Counted from the first letter of the stretch, positions 52,023-63,589 are shown. The stretch: DNA of 64,000 nucleotides from Pseudomonas sp. SCB32 (GCF_009189165.1 NZ_CP045118.1:5394001-5458000); one strand, 5' to 3'. Notes: generated by a model from the letters alone, not told the origin. Translations and numbers: made by a program.

Positions 52023-52858
52023 GCCGCGAGCAACTCCCCCAGGCGCTGCCGCAGGGCCGGTACGTCCTGCTCCGCCGGCCACAGCTTGAAGCGCTCGCGC
52101 AACACTGCCAGCAACTCGTCGGCATCCTCGATGCTGCGCTGCTCGACTGCGCCATCGGCGGTACGCCGGCTGAACTGGCCATTGAGCAGCGACAGCCGCA
52201 CATCGTTCTCGCTGACGGCCACGCGCAGGGACAGGCGGAACACGCTCTGCGGATGAGTCGAGGTGTACCAGTTGCGCATGGCGTAATCGATCCACGGCTG
52301 TGGCTGCAGGGTGAAGCGGTACAGCGTCTGCCAACCGGAGCTGGAGCGCGTCGCCATTTCGAGTTCCCCATCGAGTACGCCAGTCAGGCGCCAACCGCCG
52401 GGCAGTTCCTCGTCCAACCGCAGCGGCAGCGCGTGGGGCGATGCGGGGCCGCCGAAGCCGATGTCCACCAGGTATGCGCCATCGGCCAGGTCGACCCGCA
52501 GCAGCAGGTGCGACTGCGGGGTCAGCGGCGCATCGGCCGGCAGGCCCCAACGAACCCGCCCGACCAGCAGCGTCACCCGGTAGTCAAGGCTGGTCAGCAG
52601 GCGAGCGAACAGGCTGTTCAGCTCGAAGCAGTAGCCGCCGCGACGCTGTTCCACCACCTTGGCGAAGACCGCCTGCGGATCGATATCGATGCGTTTTTCC
52701 AGCAGCACGTCGAGGTTCTCGAACGGCAGCCGATGCAATGCTGCGAGGATCAGCCGATCGAGGTTCGCCAGCGTCGGCGCCGGGCGCTCCTCCGGCAGGC
52801 CGAGGCGGGCCAACATGGCGTCGAGTTCGGCAGTGCTGAAGGGGGTGAGCGGGGTCAT
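52013..52858 (-). CDS. Arylamine N-acetyltransferase
   Basis: This 281-residue cytosolic enzyme has the catalytic triad Cys in EQRRGGYCFELN, His in PQSHLLLRVD and Asp in YLVDIGFGGP. The N-terminal LPFENLDVLLEK is the family signature. It transfers acetyl from acetyl-CoA to arylamines and hydrazines. The start at 52858 has GAAAGGAGACTCGC before it. It could be co-transcribed with the interrupted cupin gene 23 bp upstream. Confidence 0.95.
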   Translation of the reverse strand: MTPLTPFSTAELDAMLARLGLPEERPAPTLANLDRLILAALHRLPFENLDVLLEKRIDIDPQAVFAKVVEQRRGGYCFELNSLFARLLTSLDYRVTLLVGRVRWGLPADAPLTPQSHLLLRVDLADGAYLVDIGFGGPASPHALPLRLDEELPGGWRLTGVLDGELEMATRSSSGWQTLYRFTLQPQPWIDYAMRNWYTSTHPQSVFRLSLRVAVSENDVRLSLLNGQFSRRTADGAVEQRSIEDADELLAVLRERFKLWPAEQDVPALRQRLGELLAAQG

Positions 52859-52881
52859 GCGAGTCTCCTTTCGCAAAGCAA

Positions 52882-53364
52882 TCAAGGGTGGGGTTCCGGG
52901 ATCACCAGCGGGCCACAGTGCTCGTCGCTGATGATCACTGCGAGCAGCCGGGCCGGCTCGCTGGGGCTGGAGTTCTCGGCGAACAGGTGCAGCTCGCCAT
53001 TGGGCTCGAACCAGGTTTCACCGGCGCCGTAGGTGCGCGCCGGCAAGCCCTGCATCTGCGAGCGCACCTGGCCGCCGATAACGATAGCGGTGACCGCGCC
53101 GGGGTGTCAGTGCGCGGGCGTGAAGCCGTTGGGCGGGAAGTCCACCCGCAACGTGGTGACGACCTTGCCGGGTATCTCCGCCAGCGGCTCGCAGGACAGG
53201 CGCGTCACCTGCGTTGCCGGATGAGCGTCGGCCGAGGACTCACCCTGCTTCGCCGCCAGATGCACCAGCGGGCGCGACCAGGGTTGCCAGAGCAGCGCGC
53301 CGGCCGCCACGACAGCGACCAGCAGCAGTCCGGCACGGGCCTCACGGCCGATTGCGGGGTTCAC
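52882..53364 (-). pseudogene. Cupin-domain protein interrupted by in-frame TGA (codon 86)
   Basis: One open frame of 161 codons runs from GTG 53364 (GGAG upstream, four bases after the epimerase stop) to 52882 except for TGA at 53109-53107. The N-part has a membrane/signal segment (GLLLVAVVAAGALLW) and cupin motif LRVDFPPNGFTPAH; after the TGA it continues HPGAVTAIVIGGQVRSQ and GAGETWFEPNGELHLF. The TGA stands exactly between the two His of the cupin H-x-H metal motif, where relatives usually have Arg or Thr. The simplest reading is a CGA-to-TGA nonsense mutation. Because this genome decodes TGA as Sec, readthrough should be excluded rather than assumed. Confidence 0.8.
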
Positions 53365-53366
53365 GG

Positions 53367-54101
53367 TCAAACTCCGTGCAGGCGAAAGCCCGGCTGCCAG
53401 CCCAGGCAGTGACGGGCCTTGGCCGAACTCACCTCGATGTCCTGCTCGGCCACGTTGTAGCAACCTCGTACGCCCCACTCCAGCGCCAGCAGCGCGGCGT
53501 GGGCGGCGTCATCCACATGCACGGCCAGGCGCGGGTCGGGCGAATCGCTGCCGGTGCCCGGCCCATACAGACGGCCATAACGCAGGACGATTCCCTCCAT
53601 CGGCTCTGCGCCGAGCACGGCGGACTCCAGCGCGGCCACACCGCCGACACTGACGGCGCGGCTACCGTTAGTCACCAGGTCCAGTGGCTGCTCCTCATGC
53701 AGCGGCAGCTCGCCCGGCGCATAGGCCCAGGCGATGCTCTGCGCCACCATGCGCTCGACGCCAGCCGCCAGGGCCGCGGCCACCAGATTGGCGGTGCCCT
53801 CGCGGCGCAGCCGGGCATTGCGCGGCTGGGCGTCGGGCATCTGCGCCGGGTCCAGGCCCGCCGGCAGGTCGGTGAGCTGATGAATGACCCAGCGCGGCTG
53901 GAACGTCTGCATGGCGTCCCGCAACGCGTCGGCGTCGAAGACGTCCAGCACCATCGCCCGGGCGCCCGCTGCTTCCAGCGCGGCAACGCGCTCGGGCGAA
54001 CGGCTCACGGCGAGCACCTGGTAACCGCGTTCCAGCAGCAGCGGCAGCAGGCGTTTGCCAATGGCGCCGCTGGCACCGGCGAAGAACACTTTCATGCACA
54101 T
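53367..54101 (-). CDS. NAD(P)-dependent epimerase/dehydratase family protein
   Basis: This 244-residue extended SDR has the nucleotide motif KVFFAGASGAIGKRLLPLLL. The tail of the active site is atypical: AQSIAWAYAP at the Ser region and RYGRLYGPGTG at the later loop, with no clear Y-x3-K. The ATG at 54101 follows GAGGTCGAGC. It probably acts on a nucleotide-linked or small sugar-like substrate. It lies immediately upstream of the interrupted cupin gene, whose GTG is just after its stop, so both formed an operon. Confidence 0.86.
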   Translation of the reverse strand: MCMKVFFAGASGAIGKRLLPLLLERGYQVLAVSRSPERVAALEAAGARAMVLDVFDADALRDAMQTFQPRWVIHQLTDLPAGLDPAQMPDAQPRNARLRREGTANLVAAALAAGVERMVAQSIAWAYAPGELPLHEEQPLDLVTNGSRAVSVGGVAALESAVLGAEPMEGIVLRYGRLYGPGTGSDSPDPRLAVHVDDAAHAALLALEWGVRGCYNVAEQDIEVSSAKARHCLGWQPGFRLHGV

Positions 54102-54282
54102 GCTCGACCTCGAAATGCTCGGGTGGCTCAGGAGAATGGGGCCACTCTAGGGCCGCCATGCCCCAGCCAACAGAGCCAAGATCACGCAAACTTACTGGGA
54201 CATGACAGTGCAAAGGGTGCGGGCAAAGCCGCTGCCATCGTCTATAACAAACGGCTCAACACCCGTTCTTGAAGGAGTCGTC

Positions 54283-54843
54283 ATGAGCCAAGTCTTCGAT
54301 GTCGCCGTAGTAGTCGGCAGCCTGCGCAAGGAATCCCTGAACCGTAAGATCGCCAATGCCTTCGTCCAACTGGCGCCGGCCAGCCTGAAACTGGAGATCG
54401 TGGAGATCGGCGACCTGCCGCTGTACAACGAGGAACACGACAGCGCCACGCCACCGGCCAGCTACACCAGTTTCCGCGAGCGTATCCGCCGGGCCGACGC
54501 GGTGCTGTTCGTCACCCCGGAATACAACCGCTCGGTGCCGGGCGTGCTGAAGAACGCCATCGACGTGGGCTCGCGCCCCTACGGCAAGAGCGCCTGGAAC
54601 GGCAAGCCGTGCGCAGTGGTCAGCGCATCCCCGGGCGCCATCGGCGGCTTCGGCGCCAACCACCATCTGCGCCAGTCGCTGGTGTTCCTCAACATGCCAG
54701 TGCTGCAGCAGCCGGAGGCCTACCTGGGCGGCGCCGGCAGCTTCTTCGACGAGGCCGGGCAACTGTCCGAGAAGACCCAGCCCTTCCTGCAAAGCATCGT
54801 CGACGCCTTCGCCCGCTGGATCGAGCAGAACCAGCCGCGCTGA
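54283..54843 (+). CDS. NADPH-dependent FMN reductase (ChrR/ArsH-like)
   Basis: This 186-residue flavodoxin-fold enzyme has the FMN loop VVGSLRKESLNRKIA, VTPEYNRSVPGVLKNAIDVGSR and SPGAIGGFGANHHL, the usual motifs of chromate/quinone reductases. The ATG follows GAAGGAGTCG. It reduces quinones or metal oxyanions and limits one-electron radicals. It is divergent from the epimerase gene with a 181-bp intergenic region. Confidence 0.94.
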   Translation: MSQVFDVAVVVGSLRKESLNRKIANAFVQLAPASLKLEIVEIGDLPLYNEEHDSATPPASYTSFRERIRRADAVLFVTPEYNRSVPGVLKNAIDVGSRPYGKSAWNGKPCAVVSASPGAIGGFGANHHLRQSLVFLNMPVLQQPEAYLGGAGSFFDEAGQLSEKTQPFLQSIVDAFARWIEQNQPR

Positions 54844-55008
54844 TCACTGGAGCGCCGGCCCGTGCCGGCGCGTTCCCCCGCAATCCCCCTCCCGGTCTGT
54901 GCAGCCCGTCGCAGGCTGCCCAACCGCTACCGATTCCCCGCCGCTCCGTCTGGTCGCCTGGCGCTTCCCGCGCCAAGGTTCAGGGCCGCCCCCTAGCCCG
55001 GCCCCGCA

Positions 55009-55767
55009 ATGCCCCTGCGCTACCTCGTCCTCTGCTTCCCTGCCCTCGCGCTGCTCGCGGCGTGCAGTTCGCCGCCGGTGAAGAAAGACGTCGACGGCCA
55101 GGACTTCCACTCCGGCCAATTGCTCCAGAACGACGCCAACCGGGCCGCCAACCTGGCCATGCGCGACAACCTGGAAAGCCTCTCGCTGTTGCTCGACAAG
55201 CTCTACAAACGCAACCCTCGGGAATGGAAAAAGACCGGCGCCGCGACGTTGGAAGCGGCACACGGGAAGGTCATGAAGGCCATCACCGAACAGCAACCGC
55301 TGCCGGGCCTGGGCGAGCGGAAATCCATCGCCGCCATGTCGCTGGCGTTCGCCCCGGACTTCGAGGGAGACCGCGCCGGCGCGCTGATCTACGGCATCGG
55401 CAGCATGCTCTTCGAACTCTACGGCGGCACCGATACCCAGCATCTGCTCAGCGGGCTGAACTCGCAGATGACCGCCAACGCCGCCTGGAACATCGAGGTC
55501 GCCGCCTGGCTGCTGGCCAGCCGCACCAACGAACAGGGGCAGCCCTTGCTGCTGTCCAACGAGATCAGCGAAGCCGGACGCAACCTGTCCTTCGAGCGGG
55601 AGTTCGGCCGCATGATCGGCCGCCTGGAGCTGCTGGCGCAGATGACCCATGAAAGCCTGCGCCGCAGTGGCATCAACTATGTGCAGGGCATCCTTGCAGC
55701 GCCGATCATCGGGCTGGTGCAGTTCATCCCGCTCGACGCCGCCAGCGCGGCCACCACAGCGCAGTAG
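55009..55767 (+). CDS. Lipoprotein of unknown function
   Basis: This 252-residue product has signal LVLCFPALALLAAC (lipobox LAAC). The mature part begins SSPPVKKDVDG and is mostly helical (NRAANLAMRDNLESLSLLLDK; TANAAWNIEVAAWLLASR; EFGRMIGRLELLAQM), ending in a hydrophobic segment (GILAAPIIGLVQFIPLDA). No family is recognised. It is convergent with cbpM. Confidence 0.82.
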   Translation: MPLRYLVLCFPALALLAACSSPPVKKDVDGQDFHSGQLLQNDANRAANLAMRDNLESLSLLLDKLYKRNPREWKKTGAATLEAAHGKVMKAITEQQPLPGLGERKSIAAMSLAFAPDFEGDRAGALIYGIGSMLFELYGGTDTQHLLSGLNSQMTANAAWNIEVAAWLLASRTNEQGQPLLLSNEISEAGRNLSFEREFGRMIGRLELLAQMTHESLRRSGINYVQGILAAPIIGLVQFIPLDAASAATTAQ

Positions 55768-55777
55768 GGCGCGTCGC

Positions 55778-56080
55778 TCAGTCTTCCAGCAGACGCGCCA
55801 GGCGCTGGCGCAGGTAGCGATTCTCCGCGCGCAGCTCGTCCACCTCATCGAGCAGGCGCAGGGCCAGGGCGATGCCCGGCCAGTCCAGCTCGAATTCGCG
55901 ACGCAGGCGCACCGCGCGGCGCACCACGCCGACCGCCTGGTAATCGAACAGCCAATGACCGCCGCGCTGTTCGCGGGGCTCCACGATGCCCACCTCGACG
56001 ATCTCGACGAGCACGTCGCGGGGCAGGTTCACCGACTGGCAGAGCTCGTCGAGGTCCACCACCATCACTGTTGTCGTCAT
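55778..56080 (-). CDS. cbpM: Chaperone modulator CbpM
   Basis: This 100-residue MerR-like helical protein ([44 protein letters not shown]) binds the J-domain of CbpA and inhibits it. The ATG overlaps the cbpA stop by four bases, so the two are co-translated. Confidence 0.93.
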   Translation of the reverse strand: MTTTVMVVDLDELCQSVNLPRDVLVEIVEVGIVEPREQRGGHWLFDYQAVGVVRRAVRLRREFELDWPGIALALRLLDEVDELRAENRYLRQRLARLLED

Positions 56081-57045
56081 GCGCGTTTCCCCCATTCGGC
56101 ACGGGGATCGAACGCCGCCTTGGCAGCCAGTTCCTCCCAGAGTTTGCGAGTCGCCTCGTCGGCATTCTTCGGCATCACCACCTTGAGCACGGCGTAGAGA
56201 TCGCCGGGCGCGGCGCTGCCCTTGTTCGGCAGGCCCTTGCCCTTGATGCGCAGACGCTGGCCAGCCTGGCTCGCCGCCGGGATACCGAGGTTGATCCGGC
56301 CACCCAGGGTCGGCACTTCCACCCTGGCGCCCAGCGCGGCTTCCCAGGGCGCCACCGGCACGGTGACGACCAGGTCGCGGCCATCGACGTCGAACACCGG
56401 GTGCGGCACCAGGCGGATCACCAGGTACAAATCGCCAGCAGGCCCGCCGTTGATGCCCGCCGCGCCCTGCCCTTTCAGGCGGATACGCTCGCCGTCGGTG
56501 GTGCCCACCGGAATCTTCACGTTCAGCGTCTTGCTCTGCGGCGGCAGCTTGCGGCCGTACTCGTCGTAGCTGGGCAGGCTGAAGCTGATCGGCCGGCTGT
56601 CGCCAGAGAGGGCTTCCTCGAGGAACAGCGGCACCTCCATTTCCACGTCCTGGCCACGATGGGCCTGCGACTGGCGCGCGCCGCCGAAACCACCTTGAGA
56701 GCCGCCGGCGCGGGCGCCGAATATCTGCTCGAAGAAGTCGGAGAAATCCTGCTCGTGCCCCGGCGGCGGGCCGTCGAAGCCGCCGCGCGGCTGCCAGCCG
56801 GGCGGTGCCTGGAACTGCGGGCCCTGCTGGCCGTATTTACGCAGCTCGTCGTATTCGGCGCGCTTCTCCGGGCTCTTGAGCACTTCGTAGGCCTCGGAGA
56901 CCTCCTTGAAGTGCGCCTCGGCATCCGGCTCCTTGCTGACGTCCGGGTGGTACTTGCGCGCCAGCTTGCGGTAGGCGGTCTTGATCACCTTCTCGTCGGC
57001 GTCCGGGGCGACGCCCAGGGCCGCGTAGTAATCCTTGAATTCCAT
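56077..57045 (-). CDS. cbpA: Curved DNA-binding DnaJ-like co-chaperone CbpA
   Basis: This 322-residue class II J-protein has a J domain at residues 1-70 ([39 protein letters not shown]) with the HPD motif, a Gly/Pro-rich linker, then two C-terminal client-binding domains ([35 protein letters not shown]). It stimulates DnaK and binds curved DNA. The start at 57045 excludes an improbable Arg-rich extension. It is in an operon with cbpM. Confidence 0.95.
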   Translation of the reverse strand: MEFKDYYAALGVAPDADEKVIKTAYRKLARKYHPDVSKEPDAEAHFKEVSEAYEVLKSPEKRAEYDELRKYGQQGPQFQAPPGWQPRGGFDGPPPGHEQDFSDFFEQIFGARAGGSQGGFGGARQSQAHRGQDVEMEVPLFLEEALSGDSRPISFSLPSYDEYGRKLPPQSKTLNVKIPVGTTDGERIRLKGQGAAGINGGPAGDLYLVIRLVPHPVFDVDGRDLVVTVPVAPWEAALGARVEVPTLGGRINLGIPAASQAGQRLRIKGKGLPNKGSAAPGDLYAVLKVVMPKNADEATRKLWEELAAKAAFDPRAEWGKRA

Positions 57046-57306
57046 CGGTATCGGTCTCTCCTCACATGCGTTGGACCTGTCGGCGCCTGAATACAAGGGG
57101 ATCGCGCGGACAGCCGAGGCCGCTGCGCGCACAGCGAGGCGAACAGGTGGAAAAAGCGGGTTGTGCCTTACAGATGGAGACGACGCGCCCGCTTTTCAAC
57201 ACTGCCCGAAAGCCTAGACGCTGATCCTGCACATGATTTGCCGGGGCGACCTGATGCGGGTCATGGCATAGTCACCTCAATTATTTCGCTACGAACCGAA
57301 CAGGCC

Positions 57307-58737
57307 ATGACTGCATCCATCGACTCGTTCCGCCAGCCGCTGGACCCGGCCCAGGCGCTGCCGATCTACCGCCAGCTCTATGAACGCATCAAGGATGCGA
57401 TCACCCGCGGCGCGCTGCGCCCCGGCGAGCGCGTGCCGCCGGTTCGCGGGCTGGCCGGCGACCTGGGGGTGGCGCGGGGCACGGTGGAGCTGGCCTATCA
57501 ACTGCTGACCAGCGAGGGCTACCTGCAGGCACGCGGTCCGGCCGGTACCGTGGTCTCACCGCAGCTCGCCGGGCGGACCGCTCCGGCCCCAACGGTGCGG
57601 CTCGATCCGGCCACGGTGGAGCGCAGCCTGCCCGGCGTGATCGCCCATGGCCCGGCCATCAGGCCGCTGCAGCTCGGCCTGCCGGCGCTGGACGCCTTTC
57701 CCCGCGCCCTCTGGTCGCGCCTGTGCGCACGCCGTTTGCGCCAGCAGAGCGCGGCAACCCTGGCCTATCCGGACCCCTGCGGCTACGGCCCATTGCGCGA
57801 GGCGGTGGCGGGCTACCTGGGTATTTCCCGAGGGATCGTCTGCGATCCCGCTCAGGTGTTCGTCTGCGCCGGCTACCAGGGCGCGCTGGACCTGATCAGC
57901 CGTACCTTGCTCGAGCCCGGCCAGGGCTTCTGGCACGAGGACCCGGGTTATCCCCGTGGTCACGAGTTGTTGCGGCGCGCCGGCGGCGTGCCGATCGCGG
58001 TGCCAGTGGACGGTGATGGCCTGCGGGTGGAAGACGGCATCGCCCGCGCGCCGGACGCCCGCTTCGCCCTGGTCACGCCGTCACAGCAGAGCCCCACCGG
58101 CGTCGCCCTCAGCCTGCCGCGTCGCCTGGCCCTGCTGGACTGGGCAGAGCGGGCGAACGCCTGGGTCATCGAGGACGACTACGACAGCGAATACCGCTAC
58201 GCCGGCTTCCCGTTGCCGGCGCTGAAAAGCCTCGACCAGACTGGCCGCGTGCTCTACACCGGCACCTTCAGCAAGGTGCTGTACCCGGCGCTGCGCCTGG
58301 GCTATCTGGTCGTACCGCCGGCGCTGGTGGAAGACTTCGTGCGCTGCCAGCAGGTGTTCGCCTCCGGCTGCGCCGAACTGCTGCAGGCGACGCTCTGCGA
58401 CTTCATGCAGGAAGGGCACTTCGCCCGTCACCTCAAGCGCACCCGTGTGCTCTATGCGCAACGTCGCCAGTGGCTGCGCGCGGCGCTGGAAACCCGGTTG
58501 GGCGAGCGCCTGCGATTTGCTGATACGCCCGGCGGATTGAATCTGATCGGGGCAGTGGAAGGCGATGACCTCGCCATCGCCGCCCGCGCCCATGCCGACG
58601 GGCTGGGCCTGCAGGCACTGAATGCCTGGTGCAGGGAGACGCGGCGAGAGCCGGCGCTGGTGATGAGCTTCACCAACGTGGTGGATGAAGCGATGGCGGG
58701 ACGGTTGGCGGAGCGGGTGGCGAATGCGATGGCGTAG
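57307..58737 (+). CDS. PdxR/MocR-type GntR regulator with aminotransferase domain
   Basis: This 476-residue protein has an N-terminal GntR winged helix (LPIYRQLYERIKDAI; VPPVRGLAGDLGVARGTVELAY) and a class I aminotransferase domain with PLP Lys in YTGTFSKVLYPALRLGY and pocket EDDYDSEYRY. MocR/PdxR regulators sense PLP or its aldimines and control amino-acid or vitamin B6 genes. No obvious target gene is adjacent: cbpA is divergent and speA convergent. The stop codon is the TAG of a REP-like repeat. Confidence 0.93.
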   Translation: MTASIDSFRQPLDPAQALPIYRQLYERIKDAITRGALRPGERVPPVRGLAGDLGVARGTVELAYQLLTSEGYLQARGPAGTVVSPQLAGRTAPAPTVRLDPATVERSLPGVIAHGPAIRPLQLGLPALDAFPRALWSRLCARRLRQQSAATLAYPDPCGYGPLREAVAGYLGISRGIVCDPAQVFVCAGYQGALDLISRTLLEPGQGFWHEDPGYPRGHELLRRAGGVPIAVPVDGDGLRVEDGIARAPDARFALVTPSQQSPTGVALSLPRRLALLDWAERANAWVIEDDYDSEYRYAGFPLPALKSLDQTGRVLYTGTFSKVLYPALRLGYLVVPPALVEDFVRCQQVFASGCAELLQATLCDFMQEGHFARHLKRTRVLYAQRRQWLRAALETRLGERLRFADTPGGLNLIGAVEGDDLAIAARAHADGLGLQALNAWCRETRREPALVMSFTNVVDEAMAGRLAERVANAMA

Positions 58738-58788
58738 GAGCGGGCCATGCCCGCGATCGCGCGCATAGCGCGCATGGCGCGCTCCTAC
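58734..58788. repeat. REP-like palindrome overlapping the mocR stop codon
   Basis: GTAGGAGCGGGCCATGCCCG pairs with GCGCATGGCGCGCTCCTAC. Its GTAG carries the TAG stop of the regulator gene. Confidence 0.85.
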
Positions 58789-58821
58789 AGTCGATCATCG
58801 GAGCAGGACGATAGAAAAGCA

Positions 58822-58845
58822 AAAGCCCCGCCGAGGCGGGGCTTT
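58822..58845. terminator. Bidirectional terminator between the regulator and speA
   Basis: AAAGCCCCGCC (58822-58832) and GGCGGGGCTTT (58835-58845) make an 11-bp stem with A/T-rich flanks. It serves the convergent MocR-type and speA genes. Confidence 0.92.
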
Positions 58846-58868
58846 CGTTTACGCGCGCTACCGAACCG

Positions 58869-60782
<1,914 letters not shown>

Positions 60783-61043
60783 GCGGGGTGGTCTCCTCAA
60801 GTGTCTCGAATGAATGCAGGCGCCCCGCCCGGCGAGCGGGTGAGTCGTCAAAGCCTAGTCGGCTGGTGTGACGTTGCCGTGTTGACCGCCGGTATTGGCG
60901 GTAAGTTTAGGAAAATCCGACGATGCGCCCAGGGCGCGCCGATAAATCTCCCATCTAGGGAAAGGGCTTGCCGGCGATGCACGCCATGCGTACCGCCTGG
61001 AACCCGTTCTCTACAGGGGAGCAGCCTTATTGGCCGAGACGGC

Positions 61044-61415
61044 TCAGCCGCCGGATTTCTTCGCCTTGAGGCCGCGTTTGGTCAGCTCTTCGAGCAGCAG
61101 GTCGACGTGGTCGCCCTGGATCTCGATGATGCCGCCCTTCAGCGCACCGCCCGTGCCGCAGCGCTTCTTCAGCGTGGTGGCGAGGTCCTTGAGCGCATCG
61201 GCCGCCAGCGGCACGCCGGTCACCGTGGTCACGGTCTTGCCACCGCGGCCCTTGGTTTCACGACGCACGCGAGCGATGCCGTCGCCGGCCGGAATCTCGG
61301 CCTGCTTGCAGATGCATGCGGCAATGGGCTGATTGCAGTCCGGGCAATGCCGGCCGGAATCAGTGGAGTAGACGAGCCCGCCAAGGGCGGACAGGGAGGA
61401 TGCTTTCTTGACCAC
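61044..61415 (-). CDS. SUI1/YciH-family translation initiation factor homologue
   Basis: This 123-residue protein has a small zinc-ribbon-like Cys cluster (GRHCPDCNQPIAACICKQAE) and the SUI1 core IARVRRETKGRGGKTVTTVTG, KKRCGTGGALKGGIIEIQGD. Bacterial YciH resembles eIF1 and can monitor initiation fidelity, though its role is minor. The neighbourhood speA-SUI1-Nudix-DUF2333 is conserved in Pseudomonas as I recall it. Confidence 0.92.
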   Translation of the reverse strand: MVKKASSLSALGGLVYSTDSGRHCPDCNQPIAACICKQAEIPAGDGIARVRRETKGRGGKTVTTVTGVPLAADALKDLATTLKKRCGTGGALKGGIIEIQGDHVDLLLEELTKRGLKAKKSGG

Positions 61416-61982
61416 CGGGCTTATCCCCAGGATTGGCCTCTAAGACACTGTTCATGGTTGGCTGCGCGTCGGCGGTACTGCGTTGGAAACCGTCTCGGGA
61501 TGCTCATTTACTGTCGTAAACTCCGCTCCCTCGGCGCTTTCCGCCTTGTACCGCTCTAGCTCGCCACCCCTGAACCGGTCTTGCCGGCCAGGTCAACGAA
61601 TGATCGGCTGGCGCCGACCGCGACGCCCCACTCAGGCAGGGGCTGCGCAATTCCCGGTGGAGGACCCTGCCGGAAAGGTCGCGCAATTTAGCAGCATTGA
61701 AGGCAAATGCTAAGAGCAGAATTGCGTCATTGATCGGTGGTTTGGCGACATGCGCCCTCTGAATGGCATGTGGAAGTCGGATCGAGCCATCGCGGACAGA
61801 GGCCGCTTGTACATTGCTTCCGGGTCCCCGCGTTCGCGGGGAAGACGATTGCGGAGCGCGGTGCACGACATCGTCACTCCCGCGAACGCGGGAGCCCAAA
61901 AAACAGTTGCTCCTACGCCAGGGTCAGCCTATGGGTAGGAGCGGACTCCGTTCGCGATGTGTCGGGGCCCGCTCCGGGCCCC
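61416..61982. other. 567-bp gap with dispersed repeats only
   Basis: No gene with a credible ribosome site or composition is visible; short frames here are Arg-rich shadows. The segment 61820-61906 carries GTCCCCGCGTTCGCGGGGAAG and CTCCCGCGAACGCGGGAG, the same repeat family as 4903-5034. A single GTAGGAGCGGACTCC half-repeat lies at 61936-61950. The part nearest 61415 should hold the SUI1 promoter. Confidence 0.7.
61820..61906. repeat. CCCGCGAACGCGGG-type repeat (second copy)
   Basis: Nested palindromes CCCCGCGTTCGCGGGG and CTCCCGCGAACGCGGGAG occur with CGTCACTC and GAAGACGA words shared with 4903-5034. Confidence 0.8.
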
Positions 61983-62525
61983 TCAGAAACTCACCAGGTA
62001 CTTGCGCAACGCCACCAGCGAATCCGGGCAGTACGGCGTGCCCGCCTTCGCCTCGGCCAGCACCTGGTGCGGGTCGATGAAGCGCGCCTCCATCACCTCT
62101 TCCGGTTGCAACCGCAGCGGCGCATCGGAAACGGCGGAGAACACCGCGCACCAGAGGCGATTGTCCGGCTGGTCGAAGAAGAACGAACCATGCTCGCGCA
62201 ATTCGACGCCGTAGATGCCCAGCTCCTCCTCCAGCTCACGGGCAGCGGACTCGGCATAACTCTCGTCAGCCAGCACCATGCCGCCAGCGGCCGGGTCCCA
62301 ATAGCCGGGGTAGATCGCCTTGCTCAGGGTGCGGCGGTGCACGCACAGCTCACCGGCCTTATTGAACAGCAGGATGAAGGTGCCCCGGCCGATCAGCCCG
62401 CGCTCGCGCAGCTCCGCGCGCGGCAGGCTGCCCTTGAGTTGATCATCCCGGTTGACCCAGGCGACCAGCTCGGCGTCCGAAGCCGCCCGGTGGGCGGCTT
62501 CCTTGTCGCTGATACCGTCCATCAT
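61983..62525 (-). CDS. Nudix hydrolase
   Basis: This 180-residue protein has the Nudix box GGMVLADESYAESAARELEEELG with the catalytic R-E-x2-E-E set. The N-terminal ELVAWVNRDDQLKGSLPRAEL and the tail FIDPHQVLAEAKAGTPYCPD match the YfcD-like group that acts on phosphoanhydrides of uncertain identity. The start overlaps the DUF2333 stop (TGATG), so they are coupled. Confidence 0.93.
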   Translation of the reverse strand: MMDGISDKEAAHRAASDAELVAWVNRDDQLKGSLPRAELRERGLIGRGTFILLFNKAGELCVHRRTLSKAIYPGYWDPAAGGMVLADESYAESAARELEEELGIYGVELREHGSFFFDQPDNRLWCAVFSAVSDAPLRLQPEEVMEARFIDPHQVLAEAKAGTPYCPDSLVALRKYLVSF

Positions 62526-63589
62526 CAGCCCTGGGCCAGCAGCTGGCGCAGGTCGATGATCGCGGCGTTGGCGCGGGAGATGTAGTTGGCCATTACCAGC
62601 GAGTGGTTGGCCAGCACGCCGAAGCCGCTGCCGTTGAGCACCATCGGGCTCCACAGCGGGGCCTGGGCGGCTTCCAGTTCGCGGATGATCTGGCGCACGC
62701 TGACGGTGGCGTTCTTCTTCGCCAGCACGTCGGCGAAGTCGACCTCGATGGCGCGCAGGATGTGCGACAGCGCCCAGGCCTGGCCACGGGCCTCGTAGAA
62801 CACGTTGTCGATCTGCAGCCAGGGGGTCTCCTGCAGCTCTTCCTCGACCTGCGGCGCCACGCCCGGCACCACCGGCCCGGAGGGCTTGACGTTGGTGTTG
62901 AGCTTCACCCGGCCGACGCTGGCCGAGAGACGCTGGGACAGCGACCCCAGGCGGGTGGAAACGTCACCCAGCCAGTTGTTCAGGCTGTCGGCGCGGGGAT
63001 AGAACTGCGCGCCCGCGGGGTCGGCGGACAAGCGCGCCAGGTAACGGTCGAGCGACTTGATGCCTTCGCCGTACTCCGACTCGGAGGACGGCAGCGCCCA
63101 GCTCTTGTTGTCGAAGTTGAAGCGCGGCTCGGCGCGGGCGAGGTCCGCGTCCTCGGTGGACTGCGACTGGGAGCGGGCGAAGTCCTTGCGCAGCGCGCGG
63201 GACATGTCGCGCACCTGGACCAGGGCGCCGTATTCCCAGCTGGGCATGTCGTCCAGCCACAGGCCCGGCGGGAAGATGTCATTGGAGAGATAGCCGCCCG
63301 GCTTGTTCAGCAGGGTGGCCACGACTTCCTTGAGGGTTTCCACCGTGGTGTAGCCGACCACCATATGGCGGCCGGCGCGCTCGGCCGCGGCCTGGGCGTT
63401 CTGCTGCACGGGGAAGAGGTCCGGCTCCACGCTCCAGTACCAGCCGATCACCCCGCAGACCAGCAGGTAGACGCCCAGCACGGAGCCGAGCACACGACCC
63501 AGCCAGGGCCCGCCGAAGTAGGCGCGCACGTCGTCCACCGAGTCATCGACGCGATCGCGCACGGAGCCGCGTTTCTTCCAGTTCCACAT
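62525..63589 (-). CDS. DUF2333 membrane protein
   Basis: This 354-residue protein starts at ATG 63589 (AAGGACTTTGCC). It has an N-terminal cytosolic stretch (WNWKKRGSVRDRVDDSVDDV), one helix (VLGSVLGVYLLVCGVIGWYW) and a long periplasmic domain (HMVVGYTTVETLKEVVATLL, and others). DUF2333 proteins are of unknown function and nearly confined to Gammaproteobacteria. It is coupled to the Nudix gene. The neighbour further upstream is the gcbA-like gene, divergently transcribed. Confidence 0.9.
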   Translation of the reverse strand: MWNWKKRGSVRDRVDDSVDDVRAYFGGPWLGRVLGSVLGVYLLVCGVIGWYWSVEPDLFPVQQNAQAAAERAGRHMVVGYTTVETLKEVVATLLNKPGGYLSNDIFPPGLWLDDMPSWEYGALVQVRDMSRALRKDFARSQSQSTEDADLARAEPRFNFDNKSWALPSSESEYGEGIKSLDRYLARLSADPAGAQFYPRADSLNNWLGDVSTRLGSLSQRLSASVGRVKLNTNVKPSGPVVPGVAPQVEEELQETPWLQIDNVFYEARGQAWALSHILRAIEVDFADVLAKKNATVSVRQIIRELEAAQAPLWSPMVLNGSGFGVLANHSLVMANYISRANAAIIDLRQLLAQG

